A stretch of DNA of 64,000 nt from Gaiellasilicea sp963789355 (GCA_963789355.1 CAWBKK010000003.1:62001-126000); one strand, 5' to 3'; positions 38,240 to 47,343 are shown, numbered from the stretch's first letter. Notes: a model not told the origin generated them from the sequence alone. Numbers and translations are program-made.

Positions 38240-38626
38240 TCAGACGGCGACGATCACCACCGACTTGAACGTGTGCACCCGGGCGCATTCGGCATACGGG
38301 AACCCGTCGTAGACGCCGAGCGAGTAGCGGCCGGCCCTCGGGAAGACGACGCGCGCGCGGTAGGAGCCGACGACGCCGGTCTTCTTCCCCTTGAAGACGA
38401 AGAGCTTGCCGGCGGCGTTCCGGATCCGCACCTCGGGCTTCGCGTCCGGCATCGGCGTGCGCCCGTGCTGGAGCACGCGGATCGTGACGACCCAGGGCTT
38501 TCCCGCCGCGTGGTTTGCCTTCGGCAGCGAGCTGAGCCCGACCGTGGCCATGCAGCCGGCGTTGGCGGCCGCGGTGACCGCGAGCGCGGCGACGACCGTG
38601 GCGACGAAGACGAACAGTTTCTTCAT
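38240..38626 (-). CDS. Secreted 128-residue protein, paralogue of the next gene
   Basis: The signal peptide KKLFVFVATVVAALAVTAAANA is followed by a beta-rich domain. It shares the landmarks TVGLSSLP, ITIRVLQHG-type strand (VVTIRVLQHGRTPMPDAKPEVRI), GSYRARVVFPRAGRYSLGVYDGF and a closing THFK-like strand (HTFKSVVIV) with the upstream neighbour. The pattern, a gas of short strands with FP-x-AGRY, resembles YtkA/FixH-like extracellular domains, but this is a loose resemblance. Unlike its paralogue it has no C-terminal anchor, so it should be released. The start overlaps the upstream stop (ATGA). Confidence 0.75.
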   Translation of the reverse strand: MKKLFVFVATVVAALAVTAAANAGCMATVGLSSLPKANHAAGKPWVVTIRVLQHGRTPMPDAKPEVRIRNAAGKLFVFKGKKTGVVGSYRARVVFPRAGRYSLGVYDGFPYAECARVHTFKSVVIVAV

Positions 38627-39132
38627 GCGGCCCTCCTCAGGTGAACCGGCTGCACTTCCGGACTGCGCCGGCGGAGGATCAGGATGGTGGCGGCCGCGAG
38701 CGCGAGCGCGAGGCCGACGCCGAGCGCCAGCAGCCCGTACGGGAAGCTCCCTCCCCCGCCGCCGATCGCGACCGGCTTGAACGTGTGCGTCTTGGCGCCT
38801 CCGTACTGCGTGAAGCCGTCGTAGACCTCGTAGGAGTACGAACCCTCGCCGGGGAACGTGACGACGGCGCGATAGACGCCGGTCTTCCCGGTCGGCGCGG
38901 CGGTGAAGCTGCGCACGACCTTGCCGCCGTCGTCGCGGACGCGGACGACGGGCGTGAGGCCCGCCAGCGGCGTCTGGCCGTGTTGGAGCACCGTGATGTC
39001 GACCGGCCAGCGGTCGTTCGCATCGAGGCCGGCAGGCGGCAGCGAGCTGAGGCCGACGGTCGCCCAGCCACCGGCGCTCGCGGCGGGAGCGGCCACGGCG
39101 GCGACGACGAGCACGAGCAGGAGCTTCTTCAT
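38623..39132 (-). CDS. Secreted 169-residue paralogue with C-terminal membrane anchor
   Basis: The signal peptide KKLLLVLVVAAVAAPAASA precedes the same domain as the 128-residue neighbour (TVGLSSLPPAG, DITVLQHGQTPLAGLTPVVRV, GVYRAVVTFPGEGSYSYEVYDGF). A glycine linker then leads to a membrane helix (FPYGLLALGVGLALALAAATILIL) with a basic tail (RRRSPEVQPVHLRRAA). The topology is an outward-facing domain tethered to the membrane. GGAGGT is a good ribosome-binding site before ATG 39132. It is downstream of and co-oriented with the ECF sigma/anti-sigma pair, and may be in its regulon. The function is unknown. Confidence 0.75.
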   Translation of the reverse strand: MKKLLLVLVVAAVAAPAASAGGWATVGLSSLPPAGLDANDRWPVDITVLQHGQTPLAGLTPVVRVRDDGGKVVRSFTAAPTGKTGVYRAVVTFPGEGSYSYEVYDGFTQYGGAKTHTFKPVAIGGGGGSFPYGLLALGVGLALALAAATILILRRRSPEVQPVHLRRAA

Positions 39133-39188
39133 TCGGACCTCCGTTCGGGTTGTCGCGAGGAATACACCGTCGGCACCGAGGGGGTTCC

Positions 39189-39881
39189 CTACTCGACGGA
39201 GCGGGCGAGCGCGTGCGCTTCGCTCAGGTCGAGGTCGCCCTCGAGGCGCAGCAGCAGGTCGCCGCGGTTCCAGAGCAGGACGGTTCCGGCCAGGTACGTG
39301 CGCTCGTCGGAGATGAAGCCGTTCTCGTCCCGGAACATGACGAAGTGATCGGCCCCGTCGACGAAGAGTCCGGGCTCCCCGTCGATCGTGACCCTGCGAA
39401 TCGTCGTGCCCGAGCCACCGGTCTTCTTGATGAACCCGTCGTAGATGGCGCCGCGGGCCTGGGAGAGTACGAGCCGCGGCCGTGCGGGATCGCCGTAGAT
39501 CACCGACGCGAGCCCGTCCGGACGCACGAAGATCGCGTCCGGCTCGCTGCCGAGGTCGAGGAGCTCGAAGCCGGCGCGCCGTTCGGCCTCGTCGCGACTG
39601 ACGCGCTCGCCGAAGTCGAGGCGCTGCGCGGGGATGTCCGGCAGCGTCTCGAGCCGCTCGACGGTGGCACCGCGGATCTGGAAGATCTCGAGGAAGGCGC
39701 TGCGCGCTCCGGGCGAGAGCGCGAGCACTCCCGCGAAGACGGCGACGAGGAGCGCGAAGCCGAGTGCGAGCGGTCGGGCGATTCGCGCGCGCCGGCGCTC
39801 GAAGGTGAGGTCGAAGCGCGGCGTCGCCGGGTAGGCGATCTCGCCGCCGAGCTCCTGGAGCCTGCGCTCGAGGTCGTTCAT
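39189..39881 (-). CDS. Probable membrane anti-sigma factor
   Basis: 230 residues. A short cytoplasmic N-terminus (MNDLERRLQELGGEIAYPATPRFDLTFERRRARIA) is followed by a membrane helix (PLALGFALLVAVFAGVLAL, residues 36-54) and an extracytoplasmic beta-rich domain. That domain contains DAIFVRPDGLASVIYGDPARPRLVLSQ and GEPGLFVDGADHFVMFRDENG. This layout, one gene after an ECF sigma factor with overlapping ATGA, is typical of cognate anti-sigma factors. No zinc-binding HxxxCxxC motif is visible, so it would be of the non-ZAS type. A longer in-frame start through the sigma gene was rejected. Confidence rests mostly on topology and position. Confidence 0.75.
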   Translation of the reverse strand: MNDLERRLQELGGEIAYPATPRFDLTFERRRARIARPLALGFALLVAVFAGVLALSPGARSAFLEIFQIRGATVERLETLPDIPAQRLDFGERVSRDEAERRAGFELLDLGSEPDAIFVRPDGLASVIYGDPARPRLVLSQARGAIYDGFIKKTGGSGTTIRRVTIDGEPGLFVDGADHFVMFRDENGFISDERTYLAGTVLLWNRGDLLLRLEGDLDLSEAHALARSVE

Positions 39882-40435
39882 CCCGTCTCCTCCAGCTGCT
39901 CGCGCAGGCGCGCGAGCGCGCGCGAGGTCCGCGACTTGACCGTGCCCCGGCGGAGCGAGAGCACCTCGCCGGTCTCCTCCTCGCCGAGCTCGAGCAGGTA
40001 GCGGCAGGACAGGACGAGCCGGTCGTCCTCGCTCAGCCGCTCGAGCGCGGCGAGCAGCTCGGCGCGCGTCTCGGCGGCGAGAGCCCTCCCCTCGGGAGAC
40101 GGAGCCGCGTCCCCCGAGGGAAGCTCGTGCGCCGCTCTGAGCGCGAGGCCTTCGCGGCGGCCCTCGGCGCGGCGGCGGTTGCGCGCCTCGTTCGCGACGA
40201 TCGCGAGCAGCCACGGCTTCAGCGGCGCGCCGCGGCGGAAGCGCGGCAGCGCGCGCCACGCCTTCGTCAGCCCGACCTGGGCGGCGTCCTCGGCGTCGGC
40301 GGCGTTGCGGGTGATCAGGTACGCGGTGCGGAAAGCGATCTCCTCGTGGTCGCGGACGAGCGCGGCGAAAGCTGCGGCGTCGCCGCCACGTGCGCGCTCG
40401 ACGAGCTCGTCCTCTGTCGGTGGTCGGCTCACCAC
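39878..40435 (-). CDS. ECF-type RNA polymerase sigma factor
   Basis: 185 residues. Region 2 is AAFAALVRDHEEIAFRTAYLITRNAADAEDAAQVGLTKAWRALPRF (near 20-66), with PLKPWLLAIVANEARNRRR completing 2.4. Region 4 is LERLSEDDRLVLSCRYLLELGEEETGEVLSLRRGTVKSRTSRALARLREQL (near 131-181), with a helix-turn-helix. The intervening linker is proline/alanine-rich. It recruits RNA polymerase to stress-type promoters and is presumably held by the membrane protein encoded next. GGAAC (complement of 40467-40471) lies upstream as a possible autoregulatory -35 box, but the -10 is unconvincing. It is divergent from the VOC gene. Confidence 0.92.
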   Translation of the reverse strand: MVSRPPTEDELVERARGGDAAAFAALVRDHEEIAFRTAYLITRNAADAEDAAQVGLTKAWRALPRFRRGAPLKPWLLAIVANEARNRRRAEGRREGLALRAAHELPSGDAAPSPEGRALAAETRAELLAALERLSEDDRLVLSCRYLLELGEEETGEVLSLRRGTVKSRTSRALARLREQLEETG

Positions 40436-40471
40436 TCGGTCCTCTTACACCCGATGGGTAATGTCGGTTCC

Positions 40472-40894
40472 ATGGCTCGTGCGGTTGGGATCAATCATCT
40501 CGCGCTCGAGGTCGGCTCGATCGACGAGGCGCTCGCGTTCTACGGACGCTTGTTCGAGCTCGAGCTGCGCGGCCGGATCCCGGGGATGGCGTTCGTCGAC
40601 CTGGGCGACCAGTTCCTCGCCCTCGCCGAGGGTGGCTCGCAGGACCCCGACCGCCACCGGCACTTCGGCCTCGTCGTCGACGACCGCGAGGCCGTCCTCG
40701 CCGCCGCTCGCGAGGCCGGCGTCCAGATCTTCGGCGGCAACTCGTTCCTCGATCCGTGGGGGAACCAGGTGCAGGTCGTCGCCTACGCCGAGATCCAGTT
40801 CTCGAAGACGCCTGAGGTCCTGCGCGGGATGGGCCTCGGCCTGGAGAAGTCCGAGTCGGCGCTGCGCGAGCTGCGCGACAAGGGCCTCGCCTGA
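40472..40894 (+). CDS. VOC (glyoxalase/dioxygenase) family protein
   Basis: 140 residues in one vicinal-oxygen-chelate domain. INHLALEVGSIDEALAFYGRLFELELRGR contains the first metal-ligand histidine. HFGLVVDDREAVLAAAREAG and FLDPWGNQVQVVAYAE complete the beta-alpha-beta-beta-beta pattern. Family members bind a divalent metal and act as glyoxalases, dioxygenases or resistance proteins. The substrate cannot be told. ATG at 40472 gives the usual short lead before INHLAL, and longer in-frame readings overlap the sigma gene and were rejected. The antiporter gene begins seven bases after its stop. Confidence 0.85.
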   Translation: MARAVGINHLALEVGSIDEALAFYGRLFELELRGRIPGMAFVDLGDQFLALAEGGSQDPDRHRHFGLVVDDREAVLAAAREAGVQIFGGNSFLDPWGNQVQVVAYAEIQFSKTPEVLRGMGLGLEKSESALRELRDKGLA

Positions 40895-40901
40895 CGAACG
40901 T

Positions 40902-42500
40902 GTGACCGACCTCAGCCACCACGACCTCGTCAGCATGCTCGTCCTGCTGACGGCGGGCGCGGCGATGCTCGTGCTCGTCCCGAAGCTCCGGATCCCCTAT
41001 CCGATCCTGCTCGTGCTCGGGGGGCTCGCGCTCGGCTTCGCGCCCGGGCTGCCGGAGATCGACCTGCCCCCGGACCTCGTGCTCGTCGGCGTCCTGCCGC
41101 CCCTGCTCTACGGGGCCGCGTTCTTCACCTCGCTCCGCGACCTGCGCGCGAACCTGCGCCCGGTCGGGCTACTGGCCGTCGGCCTCGTCCTCCTGACGAT
41201 GGTCGTGGTCGCGGTCGTCGCGCACGAGATCGTGCCGGGGCTGCCGTGGGCGGCGGCATTCGTGCTCGGCGCCGTCGTCTCCCCCACCGACCCGATCGCG
41301 GCGACCGCGATCATGCAGCGCCTCGGGGTGCCGCGGCGGATCGTCTCGGTCGTCGAGGGCGAGAGCCTCGTCAACGACGGGACCGCGCTCGTCGCCTACC
41401 GCTTCGCCGTCGTCGCGGCCGTCAGCGGCTCGTTCTCGCTCTGGGAGGCGGGGATCTCGTTCGTGCTCAACGTCGTCGGCGGCGTCGTCGTCGGCCTCGG
41501 GGTCGCCTGGATCGTCCGCCAGGTGCGCCGCCGGCTCGACTTCCCGCCGGCCGAGGTGACGATTTCCCTGCTGACGGGCTATTTCGCCTACATCCCGGCC
41601 GAGCTGTTGGGCGTCTCGGCGGTGATCGCGGCCGTCACGGCGGGGATCTACCTCGGCTGGTACACGCCGGAGCTGACGACACCGGAGGTGCGGCTGATGG
41701 GCGAGTCGGCGTGGGAGATCGTCACCTTCACGCTGAACGCGATCCTCTTCACCCTGATCGGCTTGCAGCTGCCCGGGATCCTCGACGAGCTCGGCGCGTA
41801 CTCGGCCGCGGATCTGATCTGGTGGGCGATCGCGATCTGGCTGACGGTGCTCGCCGCCCGCGCGCTCTGGGTCTATCCGGCGGCGAAGCTGCCGCGACTT
41901 CTGGTCCGGCGGGTCCGCGAGCGCGACCCGATGCCGCAGGCGGCGACGCTCTCGCTGGTCGCGTGGTCGGGGATGCGCGGCGGCGTCTCGCTGGCGGCGG
42001 CGCTCGCGATCCCGCTCACCACCGACGCGGGAGAGCCGTTCCCCGCCCGCAGCCTCCTCCTCTTCCTCACCTTCGCGGTCATCTTCGGGACGCTGGTCGT
42101 TCAGGGCCTGACCCTGCCGGCAGTGATCCGCCTCCTCGACCTCGAGGACGACGGCGAGGAGGCGGGGCGGGATGAGGCGCGGGCACGGATCCACGCGGCG
42201 AGCGCCGCGCTGAGGCGGCTGGAGGAGCTCGCCGAGGAGGACTGGGTGCGCGAGGACACGGCCGAGCGCGTCCGCGGCGGCTACGGCTTCCGCCGCGACC
42301 GCTTCGCGGCGTGGCTCGACGGCGGCGACGACGGCTCGATCGAGGCGCGCTCGCGCGACTTCCAGCGGCTCCGGCGCGAGCTGCTCGCCGCGGAGCGCAA
42401 CGCCGTCATCGAGCTGCGCCGCTCCGGCGAGATCTCCGACGAGGTGGCGCGCCGGGTCGCCCGCGACCTCGATCTCGAGGACGCGCGCCTGGAGATCTAG
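40902..42500 (+). CDS. CPA1-family Na+/H+ antiporter
   Basis: A 532-residue membrane exchanger. About 12 membrane segments occupy residues 8-410. The transport motif VVSPTDPIAATAIMQRLGVPRRIVSVVEGESLVNDGTALV (near 126-165) carries the paired acidic and Asn-Asp residues used by NhaP/NHE-type exchangers. LVAWSGMRGGVSLAAALAIP (near 350) is the conserved late helix. A soluble helical C-terminus of about 110 residues (RARIHAASAALRRLEELAEEDW through RRVARDLDLEDARLEI) resembles regulatory tails. The start is GTG at 40902. It is probably co-transcribed with the VOC gene. Confidence 0.92.
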   Translation: MTDLSHHDLVSMLVLLTAGAAMLVLVPKLRIPYPILLVLGGLALGFAPGLPEIDLPPDLVLVGVLPPLLYGAAFFTSLRDLRANLRPVGLLAVGLVLLTMVVVAVVAHEIVPGLPWAAAFVLGAVVSPTDPIAATAIMQRLGVPRRIVSVVEGESLVNDGTALVAYRFAVVAAVSGSFSLWEAGISFVLNVVGGVVVGLGVAWIVRQVRRRLDFPPAEVTISLLTGYFAYIPAELLGVSAVIAAVTAGIYLGWYTPELTTPEVRLMGESAWEIVTFTLNAILFTLIGLQLPGILDELGAYSAADLIWWAIAIWLTVLAARALWVYPAAKLPRLLVRRVRERDPMPQAATLSLVAWSGMRGGVSLAAALAIPLTTDAGEPFPARSLLLFLTFAVIFGTLVVQGLTLPAVIRLLDLEDDGEEAGRDEARARIHAASAALRRLEELAEEDWVREDTAERVRGGYGFRRDRFAAWLDGGDDGSIEARSRDFQRLRRELLAAERNAVIELRRSGEISDEVARRVARDLDLEDARLEI

Positions 42501-42547
42501 AGGCTCTAACGTAATGGGCCTCGGTCAGTGCTTCATTGCGTTAGGGC
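42498..42547. terminator. Hairpin between convergent antiporter and glycosidase genes
   Basis: CTAACGTAATG (42504-42514) pairs with CATTGCGTTAG (42532-42542), with one G-T wobble and a 17-base loop. The outer bases GAGGC/GCCTC (42498-42502, 42543-42547) extend the stem with a mismatch. It fills the gap between two convergent genes, so it can act on both strands. There is no strong T-run, so factor-independent termination is only possible. Confidence 0.45.
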
Positions 42548-42550
42548 CTC

Positions 42551-43696
42551 TTAGGGCGTTCGGACGGCGAGCGCCTCGCGGAACGCGTCGAAGGACGGCT
42601 TCCGCTCGCCCGTGGCGGAGATCAGCCCCGACTGCCACCGCTCCGGATCGCCCTCGTCCTGGAGGAGGAACCAGAGGAGCATGTCGATCCGCGGATGTGC
42701 TCTCGCGATCGCGAACGACTCCCGCACGTACTGCGCCTGCGTCGCCCAGGGCACGCCGAAGACGCCGTCGGGGGGATTCGTCTGGTAGCCGTACTCGGTC
42801 AGCCAGATCCGCTTGCGGCCGTAGAGCCGGGTCAGCTCGGAGACGAGCGCGTCGATGTTCCCGAGCGTGACGCCGCCGCGTCCCGGCGAGGGCGTCGCCG
42901 GCGACTCGGAGGGTGCGCCGTAGTACGGGTGATGCGCGTAGGCGTCGAAGCCCGTCGCTCCCGCCTTCTTCATCGCGCGCAGGAACGCGAGCGGCGACAC
43001 GGAGGGCTTGAGGCCGTTCGGGTTGTTGTTCCCGCGGGCGGCCGTGACGCCGCACGCCACCTTCCGGCCGCGCAGCATCGACGTCTTGACGCCCTCGACG
43101 ACGGCGTTGCAGATCCGGGCATAGTCGGCGGCACTCTGGATCACCCAGCTGCGCCCGACCCGGCGCCACTGCGGGATCAGACCGATCTGGAGGTTCGGCT
43201 CGTTCCACGCCGTCCAGTAGCGGACGGCTGGCAACCGGACGCCGTCGGCGCGGACGTGGGTACCGCTGTAGCGTGTCGCCGCGGCGTAGGCGAACTCGCG
43301 CAGCAGGCCCGCGTCTCGCGGCGCCCGCGTCGGCCGCTGACCACCGTTCGCCCAGGGCGGCGTCCCGAAGATCGTGAACAGGATCTCCACGTCGTGCCGC
43401 TCCGCCTCGAGGACGATCCGGTCGTAGAGGCGCCAGTCATAGGCCCGGTCGTCGAAGTCCGTGCCCTCGCGCGGCTTCCGCTTGACGACGCCGAGTCGCC
43501 CGCCCCAGTTGAGGTGGACGCGCAGCAGGCCGACGCCCAACTCCTGGAGCGAGGGATAGAAGTCCGCCGGCTGGCCGTAGTAGGCCGCCCCGCTGTCGGT
43601 GATCCCGCCACGCAGGCCGGGCGCGGCCGCAGCCGCCGACGCGCACAGGAGTGCCAGCACCGCCACCGCGGCCGCCCGGGGAAGCCCTCGCCTCAC
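42551..43696 (-). CDS. Secreted glycoside hydrolase of the GH-A clan type
   Basis: 381 residues. The signal peptide RRGLPRAAAVAVLALLCASAAAAA precedes a TIM-barrel glycosidase. The probable acid/base glutamate is in YWTAWNEPNLQ (near 145), and the nucleophile is in KRIWLTEYGYQTNPP (near 280). HVNW-type strand RVHLNWGG and WFLLQDEGDPERWQSGL are further barrel markers, reminiscent of GH5/GH39-like cellulase-superfamily proteins. GTG at 43696 was chosen because it gives a proper signal peptide. A longer ATG reading would overlap dnaE and add a non-signal N-terminus. The substrate is unknown. It lies 61 bases downstream of dnaE. Confidence 0.8.
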   Translation of the reverse strand: MRRGLPRAAAVAVLALLCASAAAAAPGLRGGITDSGAAYYGQPADFYPSLQELGVGLLRVHLNWGGRLGVVKRKPREGTDFDDRAYDWRLYDRIVLEAERHDVEILFTIFGTPPWANGGQRPTRAPRDAGLLREFAYAAATRYSGTHVRADGVRLPAVRYWTAWNEPNLQIGLIPQWRRVGRSWVIQSAADYARICNAVVEGVKTSMLRGRKVACGVTAARGNNNPNGLKPSVSPLAFLRAMKKAGATGFDAYAHHPYYGAPSESPATPSPGRGGVTLGNIDALVSELTRLYGRKRIWLTEYGYQTNPPDGVFGVPWATQAQYVRESFAIARAHPRIDMLLWFLLQDEGDPERWQSGLISATGERKPSFDAFREALAVRTP

Positions 43697-43757
43697 GCTC
43701 GGAGTATCGGCTGCTCCTGTGCGGAAGCGAAGGGGAGTTTGTAAGGAGTTCGAGCGC

Positions 43758-46700
43758 CTAGACGATCGCGTCGGCACCGAGGAGCGTGCGCGCCTCGGTG
43801 AGGAAGTCGGTGTCGATCGCGACCGTGTAGCCGGGGCCGAGCGCCAGCGTCTTCGGGCCCATCGAGGTGTCGAGCGCGACCAGCACCCGCGACGGCCCGG
43901 GGTAGTCCTTGACGAGGTGGGCGAGGTCGCGGATCAGGCCGGCGCGCGCGGCGCGCGCATCGAGCTTGAACTTGATCTCCGTCCGCTCCTGCACGGCCTC
44001 GAAGCCGTTCACCTCGAGCGCGATCAGCTTCGTCTCGCCCTGCTGCTTGTGGTCGATCCGCCCCTTGATCACGAGGATCCGATCGGCGACGCAGAGCTCG
44101 CGCGCCTGCGCGTAGGTGGAGTTGAAGACAACGACCTCGCCGCCGCCGGTGGGGTCGTCGAGGGTCAGGAAGACCATCGGCTCGCCCTTCTTCGTCGTCA
44201 GCTGCTTGATCGAGGAGACGATCCCACCGACGCTGACGACCTCGCCGTCACGCCGACGCTCGAGCTCGGCGAGCGTGCAGTCGGTCTTGCGGCGGAGCTG
44301 CTCCCGCACCGCGTGGAGCGGGTGCTCCGAGACGTAGAGGCCGAGCGTCTCCTTCTCGAGCTTCAAGAGCTCCGGCTTCTCGAACTCGCCGGCGGGGATC
44401 ACGGGATGGTGCCGCGGCGCCTGGTCGACGTCGCTGTCGCCCATGTCGAAGATCGAGGCCTGCCCGGCGAGCCGGTCGGCCGCATGCTTCTGTCCCCAGG
44501 CGAGAGCCTGCTCGAGCGAGGCGAGCATCCCGAGCCGCGAGGCGCCGGTGGAGTCGAGCGCGCCGCACTTGACGAGCGCCTCGAGCGAGCGCTTGTTCAC
44601 GACCTGCGGGTCGACGCGCTCGGTGAAGTCCCAGATCGACTCGAACGCGCCGCCCTCGCCGCGAGCGCGGATGATTGCGTTCGCGGCCGACTCGCCAACG
44701 GACTTGACCGCGTTCAGGCCGAAGCGGATCTTCCCCTCGACGACCGCGAAGTCGGCCTGCGAGGTGTTGACGTCGGGCGGCAGCACCTCGATTCCGAGCT
44801 CGTCGCAGGCGTTGACGTACAGCGGCACCCGGTCCTTCGTGCTCATCACGGACGAGATCAGCGCGGCCATGTACTCGCACGGATGGTTCGCCTTCAGCCA
44901 CGCCGTCCGGTAGGCGATCAGGGCGTAGCAGGCGGCGTGGGCCTTGTTGAAGGAGTAGTCCTGCGACTTCTCGATGTCGTCCCAGAGCTGCTTCGCGACC
45001 TGCTCCGACGTCTGATTGCCGATGCAGCCGGCGATGAACTTGTCCTTCAGCGACGCCATCAGCGCGTGGATCTTCTTGCCGATCGCCTTGCGGAGATCGT
45101 CGGCCTCGGCCGGGGAGAAGCCGCCGATCTGCTTCGCGATCTCCATCGACTGCTCCTGGTAGATCGCGATCCCGTAGGTCGTGCCGGTGATCGACTTCAG
45201 ACGCGGGTCGATGAAGGCGACCTGCTCCTGGCCCGCCTTTCGCTTGGCGTAGTTCGGGATGTACTGCATCGGCCCGGGCCGGTAGAGGGCGACGAGCGCG
45301 ATCAGGTCCTCGAACACCGTCGGCTTCACCTGCCGGAGCGCCTCGCGCATCCCCGACGACTCGAACTGGAAGACGCCCATCGCCTCGCCGCGCGCGAGCA
45401 TCGCGTAGCTCTTCTTGTCGTCGAGCGGGATCGTCGTCATGTCGACGCCCCCGATCAGCTCGACGGCCTTGTCGATCACGTCGAGGTTGCGGAGGCCGAG
45501 GAAGTCCATCTTCAGGAGGCCGAGCGCCGAGACGGTGTTCATCGAGAACTGGGTCACGACCTCCTGGTCGGCGCCCTTCTGCTGCAGCGGCACCGTGTCG
45601 ATCAGCGGTCCGGCCCCGATCACGACGCCCGCGGCGTGGATCGAGTCCTGCCGGACGAGGCCCTCGAGCGGCCGGGCGAGATCGATGATCTCCTTCGCCG
45701 CCGGATCGGTCTCGTACGCCGACTTCAGGTCGGAGCCGGGCTTGAGGCACTCGGCGAGCGTCTGCCCCGGGCCTTCCGGGATCAGCTTCGCGATCCGGTC
45801 GACGACGCCGTACGGGATCTCGAGCACGCGGCCGGCGTCGCGCACGGCGGCGCGGGCGGCCATCGTCCCGAAGGTGATGATCTGGGCGACGCGGTCGCGG
45901 CCGTACTTCTCGGAGACGTAGTTGATCACCCGCTCCCGGCCCTCGACGGCGAAGTCGATGTCGATGTCCGGCATCTCCTTGCGGCCCGGGTTGAGGAACC
46001 GCTCGAAGAGCAGGTCGTACTTGATCGGGTCGATGTCGGTGATCTCGAGCGCGTACGCGGCGAGCGAGCCGGCGGCCGAGCCGCGGCCGGGGCCGACGCC
46101 GATCCCGTTCGTCTTCGCGAAGTGGATGAAGTCCCAGACGATCAGGAAGTAGTCGGCGAAGCCCATCTCGCGGATCGTCTTCAGCTCGAACTGGAGCCGC
46201 TCGTGCAGCTCGGGCGTGACCTTGTCGTAGCGGCGCTCGAGCCCCCGCTCGCACAGCTCGACGAGGTACTCGAACGCGTCGCGGCCGTTCGGCGTCGGGA
46301 ACTCCGGGAGCAGGATGTTGCCGAGCTCGATCTCGATCGAGCAGCGGTCGGCGATCTCGAGCGTGCGCCGCATCGCGTCCCCCTGGCCGGGGAAGTCGAG
46401 CGCCATCTCGGCCGGAGTCTTGAAGTAGAACTCGTTCGTGTCGAAGCGCCAGTGATTCGGGTTCTTGAGCGAGTCGCCGGACTGGATGCAGAGCAGTGCC
46501 TCGTGCGAGTAGGCGTCCGCGGCCGTGAGGTAGTGGACGTCGCCGGTGGCGACGAGCGGCAGCTTCGCCTCGGCCGCGAGCTTGACGAGCTCCGGGTTGA
46601 CGCGCTGCTGGACGTCGAGGCCCGCGTTCTGGAGCTCGACGTAGGTGCTGTCCCGTCCGAACACCTGCGCGAGCCGGTCGAGATCGGCGGCGGCGTCCTT

Positions 46701-47144
46701 CGGCCTGCTCTCCTCGAGCGCCTTGCAGACGCGGCCCGAGAGGCAGCCGGAGAGCGCGATCAGGCCGCTCGAATAGGTCTCGAGCAGCTCCCAGTCAACG
46801 CGCGGCTTCGTGTAGTAGCCCTCGAGGTAGCCGAGCGAGCTGAGCTTGATCAGGTTCGAGTAGCCAGCGTTGTTCTCAGCCAGCAGCGTCAGGTGCGCGT
46901 AGCCGCGCGTGCGCGCGTGGCGGTCGTCGGCGACGTAGACCTCGCAGCCGACGATCGGCTTGATCCCCTGGTCGCGCGCGGCCTTGTAGAGGTCGATCGA
47001 GCCCGCGAGCGAGCCGTGGTCCGTCAGCGCCACCGCGGGCATCTCGAGCTCGGCCGCGCGGGCCGCGAGCGCGGGGATCCGGCACGCCCCATCGAGGATC
47101 GAGTACTCGCTGTGGACGTGCAGGTGGACGAAGTCGGCGCTCAC
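43758..47144 (-). CDS. dnaE: DNA polymerase III alpha subunit
   Basis: A 1,128-residue replicative polymerase. The PHP domain opens with FVHLHVHSEYSILDGA and ALTDHGSLAGS. The catalytic palm contains GVGPGRGSAAGSLAAYALEITDIDPI and MPDIDIDF (near 400) with the metal-binding aspartates. FNKAHAACYALIAYRTAWLKANHP and the HhH region follow, and an OB-fold at the C-terminus reads VSVGGIVSSIKQLTTKKGEPMVFLTLDD. Length and order match DnaE1 of actinobacteria. ATG at 47144. An antisense reading of about 1,300 codons is a GC-skew shadow. Confidence 0.98.
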   Translation of the reverse strand: MSADFVHLHVHSEYSILDGACRIPALAARAAELEMPAVALTDHGSLAGSIDLYKAARDQGIKPIVGCEVYVADDRHARTRGYAHLTLLAENNAGYSNLIKLSSLGYLEGYYTKPRVDWELLETYSSGLIALSGCLSGRVCKALEESRPKDAAADLDRLAQVFGRDSTYVELQNAGLDVQQRVNPELVKLAAEAKLPLVATGDVHYLTAADAYSHEALLCIQSGDSLKNPNHWRFDTNEFYFKTPAEMALDFPGQGDAMRRTLEIADRCSIEIELGNILLPEFPTPNGRDAFEYLVELCERGLERRYDKVTPELHERLQFELKTIREMGFADYFLIVWDFIHFAKTNGIGVGPGRGSAAGSLAAYALEITDIDPIKYDLLFERFLNPGRKEMPDIDIDFAVEGRERVINYVSEKYGRDRVAQIITFGTMAARAAVRDAGRVLEIPYGVVDRIAKLIPEGPGQTLAECLKPGSDLKSAYETDPAAKEIIDLARPLEGLVRQDSIHAAGVVIGAGPLIDTVPLQQKGADQEVVTQFSMNTVSALGLLKMDFLGLRNLDVIDKAVELIGGVDMTTIPLDDKKSYAMLARGEAMGVFQFESSGMREALRQVKPTVFEDLIALVALYRPGPMQYIPNYAKRKAGQEQVAFIDPRLKSITGTTYGIAIYQEQSMEIAKQIGGFSPAEADDLRKAIGKKIHALMASLKDKFIAGCIGNQTSEQVAKQLWDDIEKSQDYSFNKAHAACYALIAYRTAWLKANHPCEYMAALISSVMSTKDRVPLYVNACDELGIEVLPPDVNTSQADFAVVEGKIRFGLNAVKSVGESAANAIIRARGEGGAFESIWDFTERVDPQVVNKRSLEALVKCGALDSTGASRLGMLASLEQALAWGQKHAADRLAGQASIFDMGDSDVDQAPRHHPVIPAGEFEKPELLKLEKETLGLYVSEHPLHAVREQLRRKTDCTLAELERRRDGEVVSVGGIVSSIKQLTTKKGEPMVFLTLDDPTGGGEVVVFNSTYAQARELCVADRILVIKGRIDHKQQGETKLIALEVNGFEAVQERTEIKFKLDARAARAGLIRDLAHLVKDYPGPSRVLVALDTSMGPKTLALGPGYTVAIDTDFLTEARTLLGADAIV

Positions 47145-47343
47145 GGACGGCCCATTCGGTCACAGCCCCCAGCGCGCCCGTGTACGGCGGAGCGTCCGGC
47201 GAAGCCGGCGCGACACTTCAGGGTCTTGCGCGATCGGGATCCGCTCCTGCGGATTCCGATCTGCGCGGCGAAACGCCGGACACCCTCGAGCCGGCCCAGG
47301 AGGGTGGGACCGGCCTTGTCGAGGGTGATGGTGAGCGCGGAGC
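47145..47343. other. 199-base intergenic region upstream of dnaE
   Basis: The stretch between dnaE and the small 53-residue ORF should hold the dnaE promoter. It contains the short inverted segment GTCCGGCGAAGCCGGC, but no tRNA-like cloverleaf, no recognisable riboswitch and no convincing ORF. Composition is similar to coding DNA. Confidence 0.4.

Noticed and set aside
40467..40471. GGAAC as an ECF -35 box upstream of the sigma gene
   Set aside because: The spacing is plausible, but no convincing -10 element follows, so it is mentioned only in the gene entry and not called as a promoter.
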